The position numbers were made by a program, and so were the translations under genes. Shown here piece by piece: positions 8,245 to 17,366 of a DNA stretch of 41,619 nucleotides. Every line of letters starts with the position of its first letter. Positions within the stretch are counted from its first letter, which is position 1. Origin of the DNA: Curvibacter sp. GTDB lineage: Bacteria; Pseudomonadota; Gammaproteobacteria; Burkholderiales; Burkholderiaceae_C. The stretch is from positions 281 through 41,899 of the forward strand of contig RXJO01000214.1 in NCBI GenBank assembly GCA_003987795.1. The letters are read 5' to 3'. The notes under the pieces were generated by a model. That model was not told where the DNA came from. It made no database searches and saw nothing but the letters and a program-made list of their open reading frames with translations.

Positions 8245-9868
8245 CTCGCTCTACTCAATTCCAAGCAAAAAAAAATCTCTGTTATTTTCTAGTTTTTTAA
8301 TTTCCTCTTCGATAATATTTATCTTTTGCTTTTTTTTTAATCCTCACTGGGAAACTAATGATGATGTTGCGATGTCCATGGTTGCACATGGCTATGGTAT
8401 TGCCGCAGTTGGCATGCCCAATTTAGTTTTTTCCAATGTCATTTGGGGCTATTTAGTTCGGTCGATACCCAAAATTTACGGTGTACTAGGATATTCTAGT
8501 GCAAGTATTAGCGTGCTTGTGATCATAGGCACAGTGTTATTACACGCTCTACGAAAGTTAGGTCTTGCTTGGCTGCTATCGTTGCCCCTATTATTACTCA
8601 TACTGGTACGCCCTGTACTTTTTCCACAATTCACAATAAATGCTGGACTACTTACTGTAGGGGCCATTGTTTGCTGGTATTTCTATGAACAGGAGGGTGA
8701 TAAGCGATCACTCGTGATCGGGTGCTGCCTTGCCTTCCTCGGTTACATCATTCGTAGCCAGCAATTTTTGATGGTTCTATTGATATCGGCGCCCCTTCTT
8801 CCCTGGTCAAAATTATTAAAAGATAGCAAGGTCATATTTTTTACATTCGCTCTCATTTTTGCAATTTGCACCGCAATCCTTATCGATCAATACGCGTATC
8901 AGAGCGATGATTGGCAGGCATTTAAGAAGTTAAATCCAGCCCGTGCTTATATTACTGATTTTGGATTTGATGTTTTACTTAAACAGCGACCAGATATTCT
9001 TTTCCAAAATGGTTACACACAGAACGACATCAATCTATTACACTCTTGGTTTTTCGTTGATACAGAATTAGCAAATCCCAGCCACTTAATCGACATGATT
9101 AATAAACTGGGACCAACTCCAGGGCAAAGTCATTTACTCACAAATGGCTTGCTAGGCATAAAAGCATTTGCAGATCCTGTTTTATTTTCAACTTTCATTG
9201 TTGCAATTCTACTACTATTCGCCTTACCAAGCCGCAAGCTGCTTTTAGTTTGGATACTTACTTTATTGGCCGTCTTCGGCTTAGGACTGTTGGGTCGACC
9301 AGGAATTTTAAGAGTTTATATTCCCCTACTTTCAATGCTGTTGATTGCACCATTTTTACAAAAGGGCTATGGGGCTTCAGCGCATCTTCCATTTCTACTG
9401 CGCTGCTCTTTAATAGGAATTATCACAGCAGGGGCATTCTTCAATCTAATAACAGTACTCTCTCAATCGAAAGTTGCTCAAGTAGATTCGGAGGTGGTGC
9501 ACCATGACTTAAATTGGTTTCCAGAGGAAACTGTTGTGTTATGGGGTTCCTCATTTCCTTATGAGTCAGCCTACCCTGTCCTGTGGACAGAGGAGTCGAT
9601 GAAACCATTAAAACTATACGGATTGGGGACTTTTACTCTTACGCCATTTTCAGTGGCATATCAGGAATCATCTAATGGGCGCGGCATGCTCGATAGATTA
9701 TTTTCCAATGACGGAATTCCGATTTTAGCTCAACCATATCTTCTTGAATACTTAAGGATTTATTGCCTTGAACACTTTGATGGACGCCTTCAAGAACTCG
9801 GCGAACAGAAATTTGGACCACTTCACATTAGCAGGCAACGGTGCGATAAAAAAATCAAACCCAGATAA
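8237..9868 (+). CDS. Large multi-spanning membrane protein, GT-C-like, end of glycan operon
   Basis: A 543-residue inner-membrane protein. I prefer ATG 8237 over the ORF-track start 8213 because it gives a short 8-nt overlap with the preceding gene, like the other couplings in this operon. After a first helix (residues 13-33) comes an outer loop with WETNDDVAMSM, an acidic DD pair placed as in GT-C transferases, then many more helices to about residue 405. The final 130 or so residues are soluble and probably periplasmic. It is not clearly homologous to the 612-residue protein that opens the operon, though the plan is the same. The family is not recognised; a polyprenyl-phosphate-sugar-dependent transferase is inferred. 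Confidence 0.6.
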   Translation: MANSLYSIPSKKKSLLFSSFLISSSIIFIFCFFFNPHWETNDDVAMSMVAHGYGIAAVGMPNLVFSNVIWGYLVRSIPKIYGVLGYSSASISVLVIIGTVLLHALRKLGLAWLLSLPLLLLILVRPVLFPQFTINAGLLTVGAIVCWYFYEQEGDKRSLVIGCCLAFLGYIIRSQQFLMVLLISAPLLPWSKLLKDSKVIFFTFALIFAICTAILIDQYAYQSDDWQAFKKLNPARAYITDFGFDVLLKQRPDILFQNGYTQNDINLLHSWFFVDTELANPSHLIDMINKLGPTPGQSHLLTNGLLGIKAFADPVLFSTFIVAILLLFALPSRKLLLVWILTLLAVFGLGLLGRPGILRVYIPLLSMLLIAPFLQKGYGASAHLPFLLRCSLIGIITAGAFFNLITVLSQSKVAQVDSEVVHHDLNWFPEETVVLWGSSFPYESAYPVLWTEESMKPLKLYGLGTFTLTPFSVAYQESSNGRGMLDRLFSNDGIPILAQPYLLEYLRIYCLEHFDGRLQELGEQKFGPLHISRQRCDKKIKPR

Positions 9869-10693
9869 ATTATCAGATCAATTAGAAACAAAACATCTCA
9901 TCAATCCCATTAAATTACTCAAACACTCAATATATTTGAGAGCATCTTGATAAAACCACATCCCAGACACTGTTAATTGCTTCATATTTAACACAGGTTA
10001 GCGCCACGCACTCGGCTTCATTGACAGATTTTGAAGACAGCTCAAAACAAACAATATATACTCACTATCTCACACAACAGAAATTTAGCAAGAACTATCG
10101 CACCGTTCACCTTCGTCTATATTTTATATTATGCCCCACAACCGTGATATGCAGTATCAGTATCTCTAAATGATGATACGCCTACCGGATTGATCCAAAT
10201 TCTTGATGACAAAGTAGCTACTCTTGCCTATCAAAGCAAAACACCCCAATACGGCATGCCGGAGTGTGACGAAAATCGTAACGCCAGTGCCTTTTATAAA
10301 AATGCTTCGTCAGCCGAAAACACCCCTATTTTAGACGACTACATCGAAGTCCATGAAAATATTCCAAATTAATCAAGCAATCAATCCATCAATACGAATC
10401 GATTTCTAGATTACGGATATCATTCTCGTATGCATACGTGACGGCGAACTGCAGTAACAACTTTACCTCGTCTTGAAAATACTTCAAGTACCGCCTATGC
10501 AAGGCCTGCACCTATACCGATGCGATCGTATATTGGTCATGCAACATGATAGTCTACTGACCAGAGGAGCTCTTAGCCAAATGCATCTCATTCTTGACCA
10601 GTTTTTTATCTTGATCGAAAATTTGCCAGCTTGCGAGTAAAATGATTATATGCATAGTGTTAATAATAAGCACCACTGACTGGAAGTTAGAAT
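9869..10693. other. 825-nt A+T-rich non-coding stretch before wecE
   Basis: No gene is convincing here. The ORF 10190-10372 (60 codons, TTG start) has no good ribosome site and no recognisable family. On the minus strand around 10400-10600 one frame reads protein-like (VQALHRRYLKYFQDEVKLLL) but is broken by stops, so a decayed gene is possible. No clear terminator follows the operon. A promoter candidate for wecE is listed separately. Confidence 0.4.
10594..10622 (+). promoter_or_regulatory. Possible promoter of wecE
   Basis: TTGACC (10594-10599, 5 of 6) and GAAAAT (10617-10622, 4 of 6) are spaced by exactly 17 nt. A second -10-like TAAAAT follows at about 10638. The wecE ATG is about 70 nt downstream. 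Confidence 0.3.
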
Positions 10694-11830
10694 ATGACAG
10701 AGAAAATTCATTTCAACCGACCATTCATGACAGGCAAAGAGCTTTACTACATCGCCGAGGCCAGGTTTGGCAACATCCTCGCTGGTGATGGCCCATTCAC
10801 GAAGCGTTGCCACAAATGGTTAGAACATAAGAGTGGCTGCAATAAGGCCTTGCTGACCCACTCATGTACGGCAGCGTTGGAGATGGCAGCCTTATTGCTC
10901 GACATCCAGTCAGGTGACGAAATCATCATGCCCTCTTATACATTCGTTTCTACGGCCAATGCATTTGTGCTGAGAGGCGGAGTGCCGGTATTTGTGGATA
11001 TCCGGGCAGACACGTTAAACCTCAATGAGAGCCTGATTGAGGCGGCGATTACACCTCGCACTCGAGCCATTGTGCCCGTACACTACGCGGGTGTTGCGTG
11101 TGAGATGGATACCATCATGGCGATTGCCAAGCGACACGGGGTTAAAGTTGTCGAGGATGCAGCACAGGGCGTAATGGCCTCTTATAGAGGATTAGCGCTG
11201 GGCAGCATTGGCGATTTGGGTGCCTATAGTTTTCACGAGACTAAAAACGTTATCTCGGGTGAAGGTGGTGCACTGCTCGTCAACGATCAAATGCTAGCGA
11301 CCCGCGCAGAAATCATCCGCGAAAAAGGTACCGATCGCAGTCGATTCTTCCGAGGCGAAGTGGACAAATACACTTGGCAGGAGGTGGGCTCTTCATTTCT
11401 TCCCGGAGAACTAATCGCAGCCTTCTTGTGGGCACAGTTTGAGGAGGCAGAAAGCATTACGAGTCATCGCTTGGCAATCTGGCAGCGTTACCATGAGCTG
11501 ATAGAGCCGCTTGAACAGAAGGGTCTGTTGCGGCGTCCGATCGTACCGGCGGACTGCCAACACAACGCACATATGTACTACGTGCTGCTGGCTCCTGGGA
11601 TCGATCGACAAAAAGTAATATCCAAGTTGAAGGAAAACGAGATCCACTCAGTATTCCACTACGTTCCCCTGCACTCATCACCAGGTGGGCAGCGCTACGG
11701 TCGGACACATGGCGAGCTTGAGGTCACGATCAGGCAGTCTGAACGATTGGTCCGTTTGCCTCTTTGGGTGGGTTTGTCGTCCGAACAACAGGATCGGATT
11801 GTTGACGTGTTGAATGATGCTCTGGGTTGA
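10694..11830 (+). CDS. wecE: dTDP-4-amino-4,6-dideoxygalactose transaminase
   Basis: A 378-residue PLP enzyme of the DegT/DnrJ/EryC1/StrS family, very close in pattern to E. coli WecE (RffA), about 376 residues: CTAALEMAALLLDI, PSYTFVSTANAFVLRGG, VPVHYAGVACEMDTIMA and EDAAQGV all fit. The PLP lysine is Lys184 in SFHETKN. It converts dTDP-4-keto-6-deoxyglucose plus glutamate to dTDP-Fuc4N. GGAAG lies 9 nt before the ATG. It stands alone, transcribed toward the convergent wzm cluster, with no rmlA/rmlB and no wecD in the window. The dTDP-sugar precursor must come from elsewhere, and the NeuD-like enzyme in the upstream operon is a candidate acyltransferase. G+C is higher than in that operon. 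Confidence 0.92.
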   Translation: MTEKIHFNRPFMTGKELYYIAEARFGNILAGDGPFTKRCHKWLEHKSGCNKALLTHSCTAALEMAALLLDIQSGDEIIMPSYTFVSTANAFVLRGGVPVFVDIRADTLNLNESLIEAAITPRTRAIVPVHYAGVACEMDTIMAIAKRHGVKVVEDAAQGVMASYRGLALGSIGDLGAYSFHETKNVISGEGGALLVNDQMLATRAEIIREKGTDRSRFFRGEVDKYTWQEVGSSFLPGELIAAFLWAQFEEAESITSHRLAIWQRYHELIEPLEQKGLLRRPIVPADCQHNAHMYYVLLAPGIDRQKVISKLKENEIHSVFHYVPLHSSPGGQRYGRTHGELEVTIRQSERLVRLPLWVGLSSEQQDRIVDVLNDALG

Positions 11831-11834
11831 TCTT

Positions 11835-11859
11835 TCCGATCACATGAGCTCCCATCGGA
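11835..11859 (+). terminator. Possible terminator after wecE
   Basis: TCCGAT (11835-11840) and ATCGGA (11854-11859) form a perfect 6-bp stem with a 13-nt loop, followed shortly by TTGCTTTTG. The stem is short and the T run weak. Confidence 0.25.
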
Positions 11860-11992
11860 GTTGCTTTTGCAAGGCCTCGGTGCTTTTCTAGTTGAACAGC
11901 ATCTGGTGGAAATCAACGTCAAAGAGAAGGAGGCTTAGTTTGGTGATGAGGAAATACTGACCGTACCGGATCCGTGCAGATATCCGTCTGAT

Positions 11993-13147
11993 TCAAGATG
12001 ACTGAGCGGGATGCTTACCTTGATTCAGCGACGAAGCCGGGCCGCTAGGCAAACCCAGCGCCACACGCATGTGTTCCACAAACCGGGCCTGCGTGAACTG
12101 CTGAGCCCGGTCCATGCAGGCCTGGGACACCTCGGGCCCGTGCATATGCTCCAAGGCGTCCACGGCGGCCATCACGGACGTCGGAGTGGGCGGCTCGGCG
12201 ACCAGAATGCCCGTCTGGCCATGGACAACAGTTTCGAGCAGCCCCCCCTGTGCCACGCCGATGACAGGCTTTCCAGCAGCCATGGCCTCGACCGGCGACA
12301 TACCGAAGTCTTCGTCCAACGGTAAATAAACCACCGCCCGGGCTCGCCCCACCCAATGGCGCAACTGCTCATCGGTTTGCCAGCCCGTGAATTCGATATT
12401 TGCAGCACCAGCCGCCAGCGCCTTCAGGCGTTCAAGCTCCGCCCCACCCGACAACACCACCAGCCGCCTCTGCGGCATCTGCAAAAAAGCGCGCACGATA
12501 ATGTCCACCCGCTTGTTGGGCACCAGCCGCGCCGTTGACAGGTAGTAGCCTGCGTCACCCAGCGATCTGAAATTTTCTGTGTCGACAGGCGGATAGACCA
12601 CTGTGGAATCCAGTCCTGTATAGCGTCGCAAGCGCTGGCGCACATTCTCCGAGTTCACCAGAATGCGGTCCATGCGACCTATGGCCTTCTCGTAACGCCT
12701 GCGGAACCACCAGACAAACAGCCTGTACAGCGGGCGCAACGGCGCCGGAAATTGCGCCAGCGTGCTTCCGTAGAGATCGTAGGCAAAGCGAGGAATCGTG
12801 TGGCAGTAGTACAGGCGCAACCCGCTGCGCTGCTGGTAGACAGCGAAAGGCCCGTAAAAGCCGCTGTAGACCACCTGTTGCGCATCACACAGGCACTGCG
12901 AACGAAATCGAAAGCACCACATACTTTCAGGTATGCGCGGCAACCAGGCTGACCAACCGCCGCACAGCTCGCGCACGTGCACTTGCGAGCCGTCGAGCAG
13001 CGGCATGGCCTGCGCATAACAACGGCTCACCAGAACTTCAAAGCCAGGGAGTGCCTCTGCCAGCGTCAGGGTGACGCGCTCTGCGCCACCCGCCACCTGC
13101 ATGAAGTCATAAAGAAGGAAATGTCGGCCCTCTGTTTGTTTCGTCAT
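11993..13147 (-). CDS. Glycosyltransferase, GT4 family (GT-B fold)
   Basis: A 384-residue glycosyltransferase. The ORF-track start at 13690 is too early: the first 181 codons are out-of-frame readthrough of the upstream gene. The true start is ATG 13147 (MTKQTEGRHFLLYDF), which overlaps the upstream TGA by 4 nt. The N-terminal glycine loop is QVAGGAERVTLTLAEAL; the C-terminal donor domain has STARLVPNKRVDIIV, LSGGAELERL and the EX7E element in DEDFGMSPVEAMAAGKPVI. Typical retaining GT4 enzyme using an NDP-sugar at the cytoplasmic face. It is the last gene of the wzm-wzt-asnB unit. Donor and acceptor unknown. Confidence 0.85.
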   Translation of the reverse strand: MTKQTEGRHFLLYDFMQVAGGAERVTLTLAEALPGFEVLVSRCYAQAMPLLDGSQVHVRELCGGWSAWLPRIPESMWCFRFRSQCLCDAQQVVYSGFYGPFAVYQQRSGLRLYYCHTIPRFAYDLYGSTLAQFPAPLRPLYRLFVWWFRRRYEKAIGRMDRILVNSENVRQRLRRYTGLDSTVVYPPVDTENFRSLGDAGYYLSTARLVPNKRVDIIVRAFLQMPQRRLVVLSGGAELERLKALAAGAANIEFTGWQTDEQLRHWVGRARAVVYLPLDEDFGMSPVEAMAAGKPVIGVAQGGLLETVVHGQTGILVAEPPTPTSVMAAVDALEHMHGPEVSQACMDRAQQFTQARFVEHMRVALGLPSGPASSLNQGKHPAQSS

Positions 13148-14277
13148 GCCAACAATGCCTCCAAGCGAGCCAGCATGGCCTGGGTGCGCGCCTCCCAGGC
13201 GTGCTCGCGCACGAAGTTCTGGGCATGCCCAGGAGGGCGTGCCTGTGCTTCGGCGCGCGCCTGCTCTATGGCCTGCGCGAAACCCCTCACTCCATTGCCG
13301 TAGCAAGCCAGCTCGCCCATACCGGTACGCAGAGCGCCAAAATTGGTACTGGCTACACCAAGACCGGCCGCCACATATTCGTAAAACTTCAGTGGCTTCT
13401 CCACATAGCGCATCCGTCCGTCCGTATCCTGGAATGGGATCAGTCCTACCTCGTATCGAGGCAGCAGTTCCACCAGGGCATCGCGCGTAATACTGCCGTG
13501 CCAGCGCAGATTCGCAGGATCCCCTGGGCGAGCTACGGCACCCGGGCCATAGATGTCGAAACGCCAGTCTGGCATATGCCGTGCCACCGCAGCCAGCAAC
13601 CCCTTGTCCAGCCAGGCAGCCATGGCTCCCACATAGATGGCACTGCGCGGCAGCCGTGTTTGGACTGGCTTCGCCGATCTCAGCAGCCAAGCGTCCACCC
13701 CATTGGGAAAATACGGCACGGACATTCCTGGGCGAAGATTGAGGGCATATTCCTGCAGCGGCCTGGAGACAGCCCAGATCTCGTCAAAGCACGATCCGCG
13801 CAGCATCTCCTCCATGGCACGCAGCGCCACTGGATGCAGGTCCTTGGCAAAGCCCTGTGGCCAATCGTTGAGTCGACAAATGCGCGCACGCGCACTGATA
13901 GCACCCTGCATCAGCATATTGGGCGCGACATCGGCCAAGCACAGGTCGTAAGTGGTGCGGCGCAACCGTGCCGGTAGCAAGCTGCCATAGAGACCGGTCT
14001 GCCACGCGAAGCGGAGAAACAGGCGGTGCGCAGGAAACGGTGCTTTGGCTGTCCACTCGGTCAATCCCGGAGAAATTTCCCGAGCCATGCCCCCCCCACC
14101 CCATGCGCGGCAGAGACGGGCATGGCGCTGCCGACCTACCAGGTCCAGAGGCGATGACAGAGTGGGCACATAGTCCACGCCCCAACCAGCCTCGGCCAGC
14201 GCCTGGGCCAGATACTGGATGCCGACCTTGGTGCCGCCATCAATGAAGGACTGGGTGCCGAAGAGGATAGCCCGCAT
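13144..14277 (-). CDS. Glycosyltransferase, GT4-like (GT-B fold)
   Basis: A 377-residue protein from ATG 14277 (MRAILFGTQSFIDGGTKVG); the 29 residues before it in the ORF track overlap the upstream gene and are not real. The glycine-rich start and the C-terminal YVEKPLKFYEYVAAGLGVAS, with the glutamates expected of the EX7E element, point to a GT4-type sugar transferase. It begins 1 nt after the upstream stop and overlaps the next start by 4 nt. It contains a G8 run (14090-14097 on the plus strand as C8) coding four glycines (WGGGGM). Donor specificity cannot be read. Confidence 0.75.
   Translation of the reverse strand: MRAILFGTQSFIDGGTKVGIQYLAQALAEAGWGVDYVPTLSSPLDLVGRQRHARLCRAWGGGGMAREISPGLTEWTAKAPFPAHRLFLRFAWQTGLYGSLLPARLRRTTYDLCLADVAPNMLMQGAISARARICRLNDWPQGFAKDLHPVALRAMEEMLRGSCFDEIWAVSRPLQEYALNLRPGMSVPYFPNGVDAWLLRSAKPVQTRLPRSAIYVGAMAAWLDKGLLAAVARHMPDWRFDIYGPGAVARPGDPANLRWHGSITRDALVELLPRYEVGLIPFQDTDGRMRYVEKPLKFYEYVAAGLGVASTNFGALRTGMGELACYGNGVRGFAQAIEQARAEAQARPPGHAQNFVREHAWEARTQAMLARLEALLA
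14090..14097 (-). repeat. G8 homopolymer in a glycosyltransferase gene
   Basis: Eight C on the plus strand, read as G8 in the coding strand within the codons for WGGGGMAR. It could slip and frameshift the glycosyltransferase, but in a GC-rich gene such a run may arise by chance. Confidence 0.4.
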
Positions 14278-14278
14278 T

Positions 14279-15460
14279 TCAGGAGCCCTGGTTGGTGCTT
14301 GCCGCATCCGCGTACGGCCGCCGGTCCTCGAGCAGCGCGTTGACCTCGGCCAGCAGCCAGGCACGCGTGACCTCGGCGTTCCAGTGCGTCGCAGCCCTAT
14401 CAGAGGCCTGCTTCATGGCTTGGATCTGCTCGCGTGAGAGCGCATTGAGCACGCCTGCCAGATCGACGGGCTCAAAGCCGGGCGCCACTACGCCACAGCC
14501 ATGCGCGTCGACCAAGGCTTGCATCTGCGGTGACGGACCAATGGCGATTGCCAGACGCGCCTGCATGAATTCGAAGAATTTGTTCGGCAAAGCGTGCAGG
14601 TAATTGAAATTGACGGGAGGTAGCAGAAACAGACCGATGTCATAGCCGTTGGTGCGTGTTGCGATCTCCGACATGGCAACGGGCTCCACGAAGCGGATGC
14701 GCGGTTGGTTCTGCGCCCTTCGCCGCAGCGACGCCATATAAGCCGGGTCTTGTTCGAGCAGCATCAAATCAAGGGAGAAGCGTTGGTCCAGGTGCCGCAC
14801 GAGATCGATCATGACTTCAATGCGGCGCGAGGCGATGGCTGCACCATGATGGATCATGCGTATCGAACCGTCGGCCACTGGACGCACAGGCAAATCCATG
14901 GGCTCGGGACAGTTGGGCATGACTGCCACCGGCAGCCCGTAGCGCATTGCGTACTCTTGGGCGATGCCGTCACAGACCGTGCTCATGCGCGCCACTCGAC
15001 CCAACTCGCTCCGGCACACGGCGTCAAAGAAAGGTCCCAGCAGCAAGCGCCATGCTGTCCTGTCTTCAAATTCACGTGGCGCATATTCATGGGCATCAAG
15101 CCAGACAGGAGCCCCCCGCGCCAGCTTCAGTGCAGCAGGCAAGGTCATCACATCATTGGCCAGCACCAAGTCGAAACTATTGGCTGGCAGCCTTTGTGCA
15201 GCGTGCAACAGTGCGCGAACCTGAGCATGGCGCCAGTAATACCAGCGGTGACAGCGCGCCGCCAGCAGGACGGCATTGGCTGCAGAGGACCAAGTGCCAC
15301 CCTCTACTTGGCGTACGGCTTCAAAGGCGTGGACGCCTGTTGGTCGAGGACCAAAGCCCAGTACATGAAGCTCATGCTCCTGGCCCAAAGCCTGGATCTG
15401 GCGCATGACGCGTGGGTCCGAAACAATGGGAGACAAGGACAGCAGCAACAGGCGAGCCAT
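14279..15460 (-). CDS. Glycosyltransferase, GT4-like (GT-B fold)
   Basis: A 393-residue protein. The N-terminal half has LSPIVSDPRVMRQIQAL and DLVLANDVMTLPAALKLA followed by VWLDAHEYAPREFE, a pattern of GT4 enzymes in polysaccharide clusters. The C-terminal half has YDIGLFLLPPVNFNYLHALP and NKFFEFMQARLAIAI, equivalent to the EX7E donor-binding region. It starts 4 nt after the asnB-like stop and ends 1 nt before the next gene, so it is one of three consecutive glycosyltransferases that would add residues in turn to a lipid-linked glycan. Confidence 0.8.
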   Translation of the reverse strand: MARLLLLSLSPIVSDPRVMRQIQALGQEHELHVLGFGPRPTGVHAFEAVRQVEGGTWSSAANAVLLAARCHRWYYWRHAQVRALLHAAQRLPANSFDLVLANDVMTLPAALKLARGAPVWLDAHEYAPREFEDRTAWRLLLGPFFDAVCRSELGRVARMSTVCDGIAQEYAMRYGLPVAVMPNCPEPMDLPVRPVADGSIRMIHHGAAIASRRIEVMIDLVRHLDQRFSLDLMLLEQDPAYMASLRRRAQNQPRIRFVEPVAMSEIATRTNGYDIGLFLLPPVNFNYLHALPNKFFEFMQARLAIAIGPSPQMQALVDAHGCGVVAPGFEPVDLAGVLNALSREQIQAMKQASDRAATHWNAEVTRAWLLAEVNALLEDRRPYADAASTNQGS

Positions 15461-15464
15461 GGTA

Positions 15465-17354
15465 TCAACCCCCGAACTGGCGCGCGTGCCAGCGCGTGAA
15501 GTTGATCCAACGCCAGACCTGCCAGCTGAAGGGACGCTGGCCAGCCACGACCTGATCGAAGGCCTTGAGGATTTCGTCTTGGCGCAAGAAAGGCAGGTTC
15601 AGCGGCTGGCGCAGCCAATCGCGCACCTGGGGAGCCATCTGCATCAGCCAATCCTTTTCCGGTGTGGCAAAACCGATCTTGTCGCGACGATTCAAGATCT
15701 CATCCGGGACCAGCCCTCTCATGGCGCGCCTGAGCAAGTGCTTGGTCTCTCCATTGGGAGCCACCAGATAGTCCTCCGGCAACGTCAGCAGAAAATCCGC
15801 AAGCGCCGTGGTCAGGAAGGGGACTCGGCTTTCCACGGAAAAGCGCATGGAATTTCGGTCGCCATGGCGCAGTAGCCCGGGCAGACCCAGCCCGTGCAGC
15901 GAACGAGCCAGTTCGGCAGCCATGCGCCTTCCCGGCGCTGACAAGAATGGTCGGTGCAGTGGAAAGCGTGGCAATACGCCAGCCTCGCCCAGCATGTTGC
16001 CATCAAGCCAGGACGGCGATAACTGCGCACCATTGAGCTGTCTCAGCAACTGGTAGGCGCCGTCGCCCAAGAACTCGGCCACCGCGGCCTTCAATCCATC
16101 CATCGGTGTTCGCCCAGGCCATTGACCCCAAGCCTTGAGAAAGGCTGCGGCGTGGCCCCAGTGCCCCAGCTCCAGCAGGCTGCGAATGCGCGGCCCCGGA
16201 TAGCCGACATAGCCGCCACAGAGCTCATCGGCGCCCTGGCCATCCAGCGTGACGACCATGCCGTGTTCACGCGCCAATCTGAAGACCCTGTACTGGGCAT
16301 ATATGCTGGTACTGCCGAAAGGCTCGCCCTGGGCGACGATCAGGTCATCGAGGTCCGCGGCAAGCTCCTGGGGCTCGATTTCCAGCTTGTGTGCCGTGGC
16401 GCCGGCCTTGTCATTGACAAGATCGACCCAGCGCTCCTCAGACACCGCGCTGCCCGACGCGATAAAACTGAAGGTATGCAGCGTGGCATCAGGCTCCAAA
16501 TGACGCATGCAGGCCACGATGGCCGAGGAATCCAGACCGCCTGACAGCGCGGCGCCCAATGGCACATCGCTGCGCAATTGCAGACGCACACTGTCCAATA
16601 GCAGGCGCCGCAGCTCTTCGGCGGCCTCGTCCAGCGACAGGCGCTGCACGGGCGCAATCGTCGGCTGCCACCATGCGCTCAACGTCAATTCGCCACTGCC
16701 GGTGTCGTAGCAAAAACGGTGGCCTGCGGGCAATTCGTGGACCTCTTTGAAAAATGTGCGTGTCCCGGTGTCATAGCTGCCATGCAGCAGATAGTCATAA
16801 GCAGACTGCCAGTCCAGCGTTGGCTTGTTTGGCCGAAGTGCGAGTAGCGCTGGGATCTCCGATGCAAAGCCAAAGCCCTGGGTATCGACGTGATAGTAGA
16901 GCGGTTTGATACCGAAGGCATCCCGTGCCCCATGCAATTGCCGGGTCTGCCGATCCAACAGCACAAACGAGAACATTCCGATCAGGCGTGGCAATGTTGC
17001 CGCCCCCCAAACCTCCCATGCTTGCAACAGCACCTCGGTATCCGAAGTGGATCGAAATTGCCGTCCCATAGCTTGTAGCTCACGCCTTAGCTCACGGTAG
17101 TTGTAAATTTCGCCGTTGAAGACCATGCAGAAACGCCCATCGCTGCTCCACATGGGCTGATGACCCGCAGCACTCAGATCGATGACCGCCAGCCTGCGCT
17201 GGGCCAGCGCAATCGTCCAACCGTCCAGCCCAAACAATTCGCGGCCTTCGTCGTCTGGTCCTCGCCGTTGCATGAGCTCCAAACTGGCCTGCAAACGTCG
17301 CTCGAGCATCAAAGCATCAAGACCAGCCCATGCTCCTCCTCCAATACCGCACAT
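15465..17354 (-). CDS. asnB: Asparagine synthase-like glutamine amidotransferase
   Basis: A 629-residue AsnB-type enzyme. The N-terminal class II glutaminase begins MCGIGGG (Cys2 nucleophile after Met removal) and has MQRRGPDDEG, RRLAVIDLS and FNGEIYNYRELR. The C-terminal synthetase domain has the ATP pyrophosphatase loop SGGLDSS at 271-277 and LDGQGADELCGGY. It hydrolyses glutamine and amidates a carboxylate activated by AMP. Between an ABC polysaccharide exporter and three glycosyltransferases, the likely substrate is a uronic acid rather than aspartate, as proposed for WbpS-type enzymes that make uronamides in O antigens. It starts 12 nt after wzt. The symbol marks the family, not proven asparagine synthesis. 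Confidence 0.85.
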   Translation of the reverse strand: MCGIGGGAWAGLDALMLERRLQASLELMQRRGPDDEGRELFGLDGWTIALAQRRLAVIDLSAAGHQPMWSSDGRFCMVFNGEIYNYRELRRELQAMGRQFRSTSDTEVLLQAWEVWGAATLPRLIGMFSFVLLDRQTRQLHGARDAFGIKPLYYHVDTQGFGFASEIPALLALRPNKPTLDWQSAYDYLLHGSYDTGTRTFFKEVHELPAGHRFCYDTGSGELTLSAWWQPTIAPVQRLSLDEAAEELRRLLLDSVRLQLRSDVPLGAALSGGLDSSAIVACMRHLEPDATLHTFSFIASGSAVSEERWVDLVNDKAGATAHKLEIEPQELAADLDDLIVAQGEPFGSTSIYAQYRVFRLAREHGMVVTLDGQGADELCGGYVGYPGPRIRSLLELGHWGHAAAFLKAWGQWPGRTPMDGLKAAVAEFLGDGAYQLLRQLNGAQLSPSWLDGNMLGEAGVLPRFPLHRPFLSAPGRRMAAELARSLHGLGLPGLLRHGDRNSMRFSVESRVPFLTTALADFLLTLPEDYLVAPNGETKHLLRRAMRGLVPDEILNRRDKIGFATPEKDWLMQMAPQVRDWLRQPLNLPFLRQDEILKAFDQVVAGQRPFSWQVWRWINFTRWHARQFGG

Positions 17355-17366
17355 GCCGTATCCCTA

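Noticed and set aside
10190-10372. 60-codon ORF upstream of wecE
   Set aside because: TTG start, no ribosome site, no recognisable motif, in a stretch that looks decayed.
13147-13690. N-terminal 181-residue extension of the GT4 ORF in the track
   Set aside because: It overlaps the upstream glycosyltransferase in another frame and is not protein-like; the true start is the coupled ATG at 13147.
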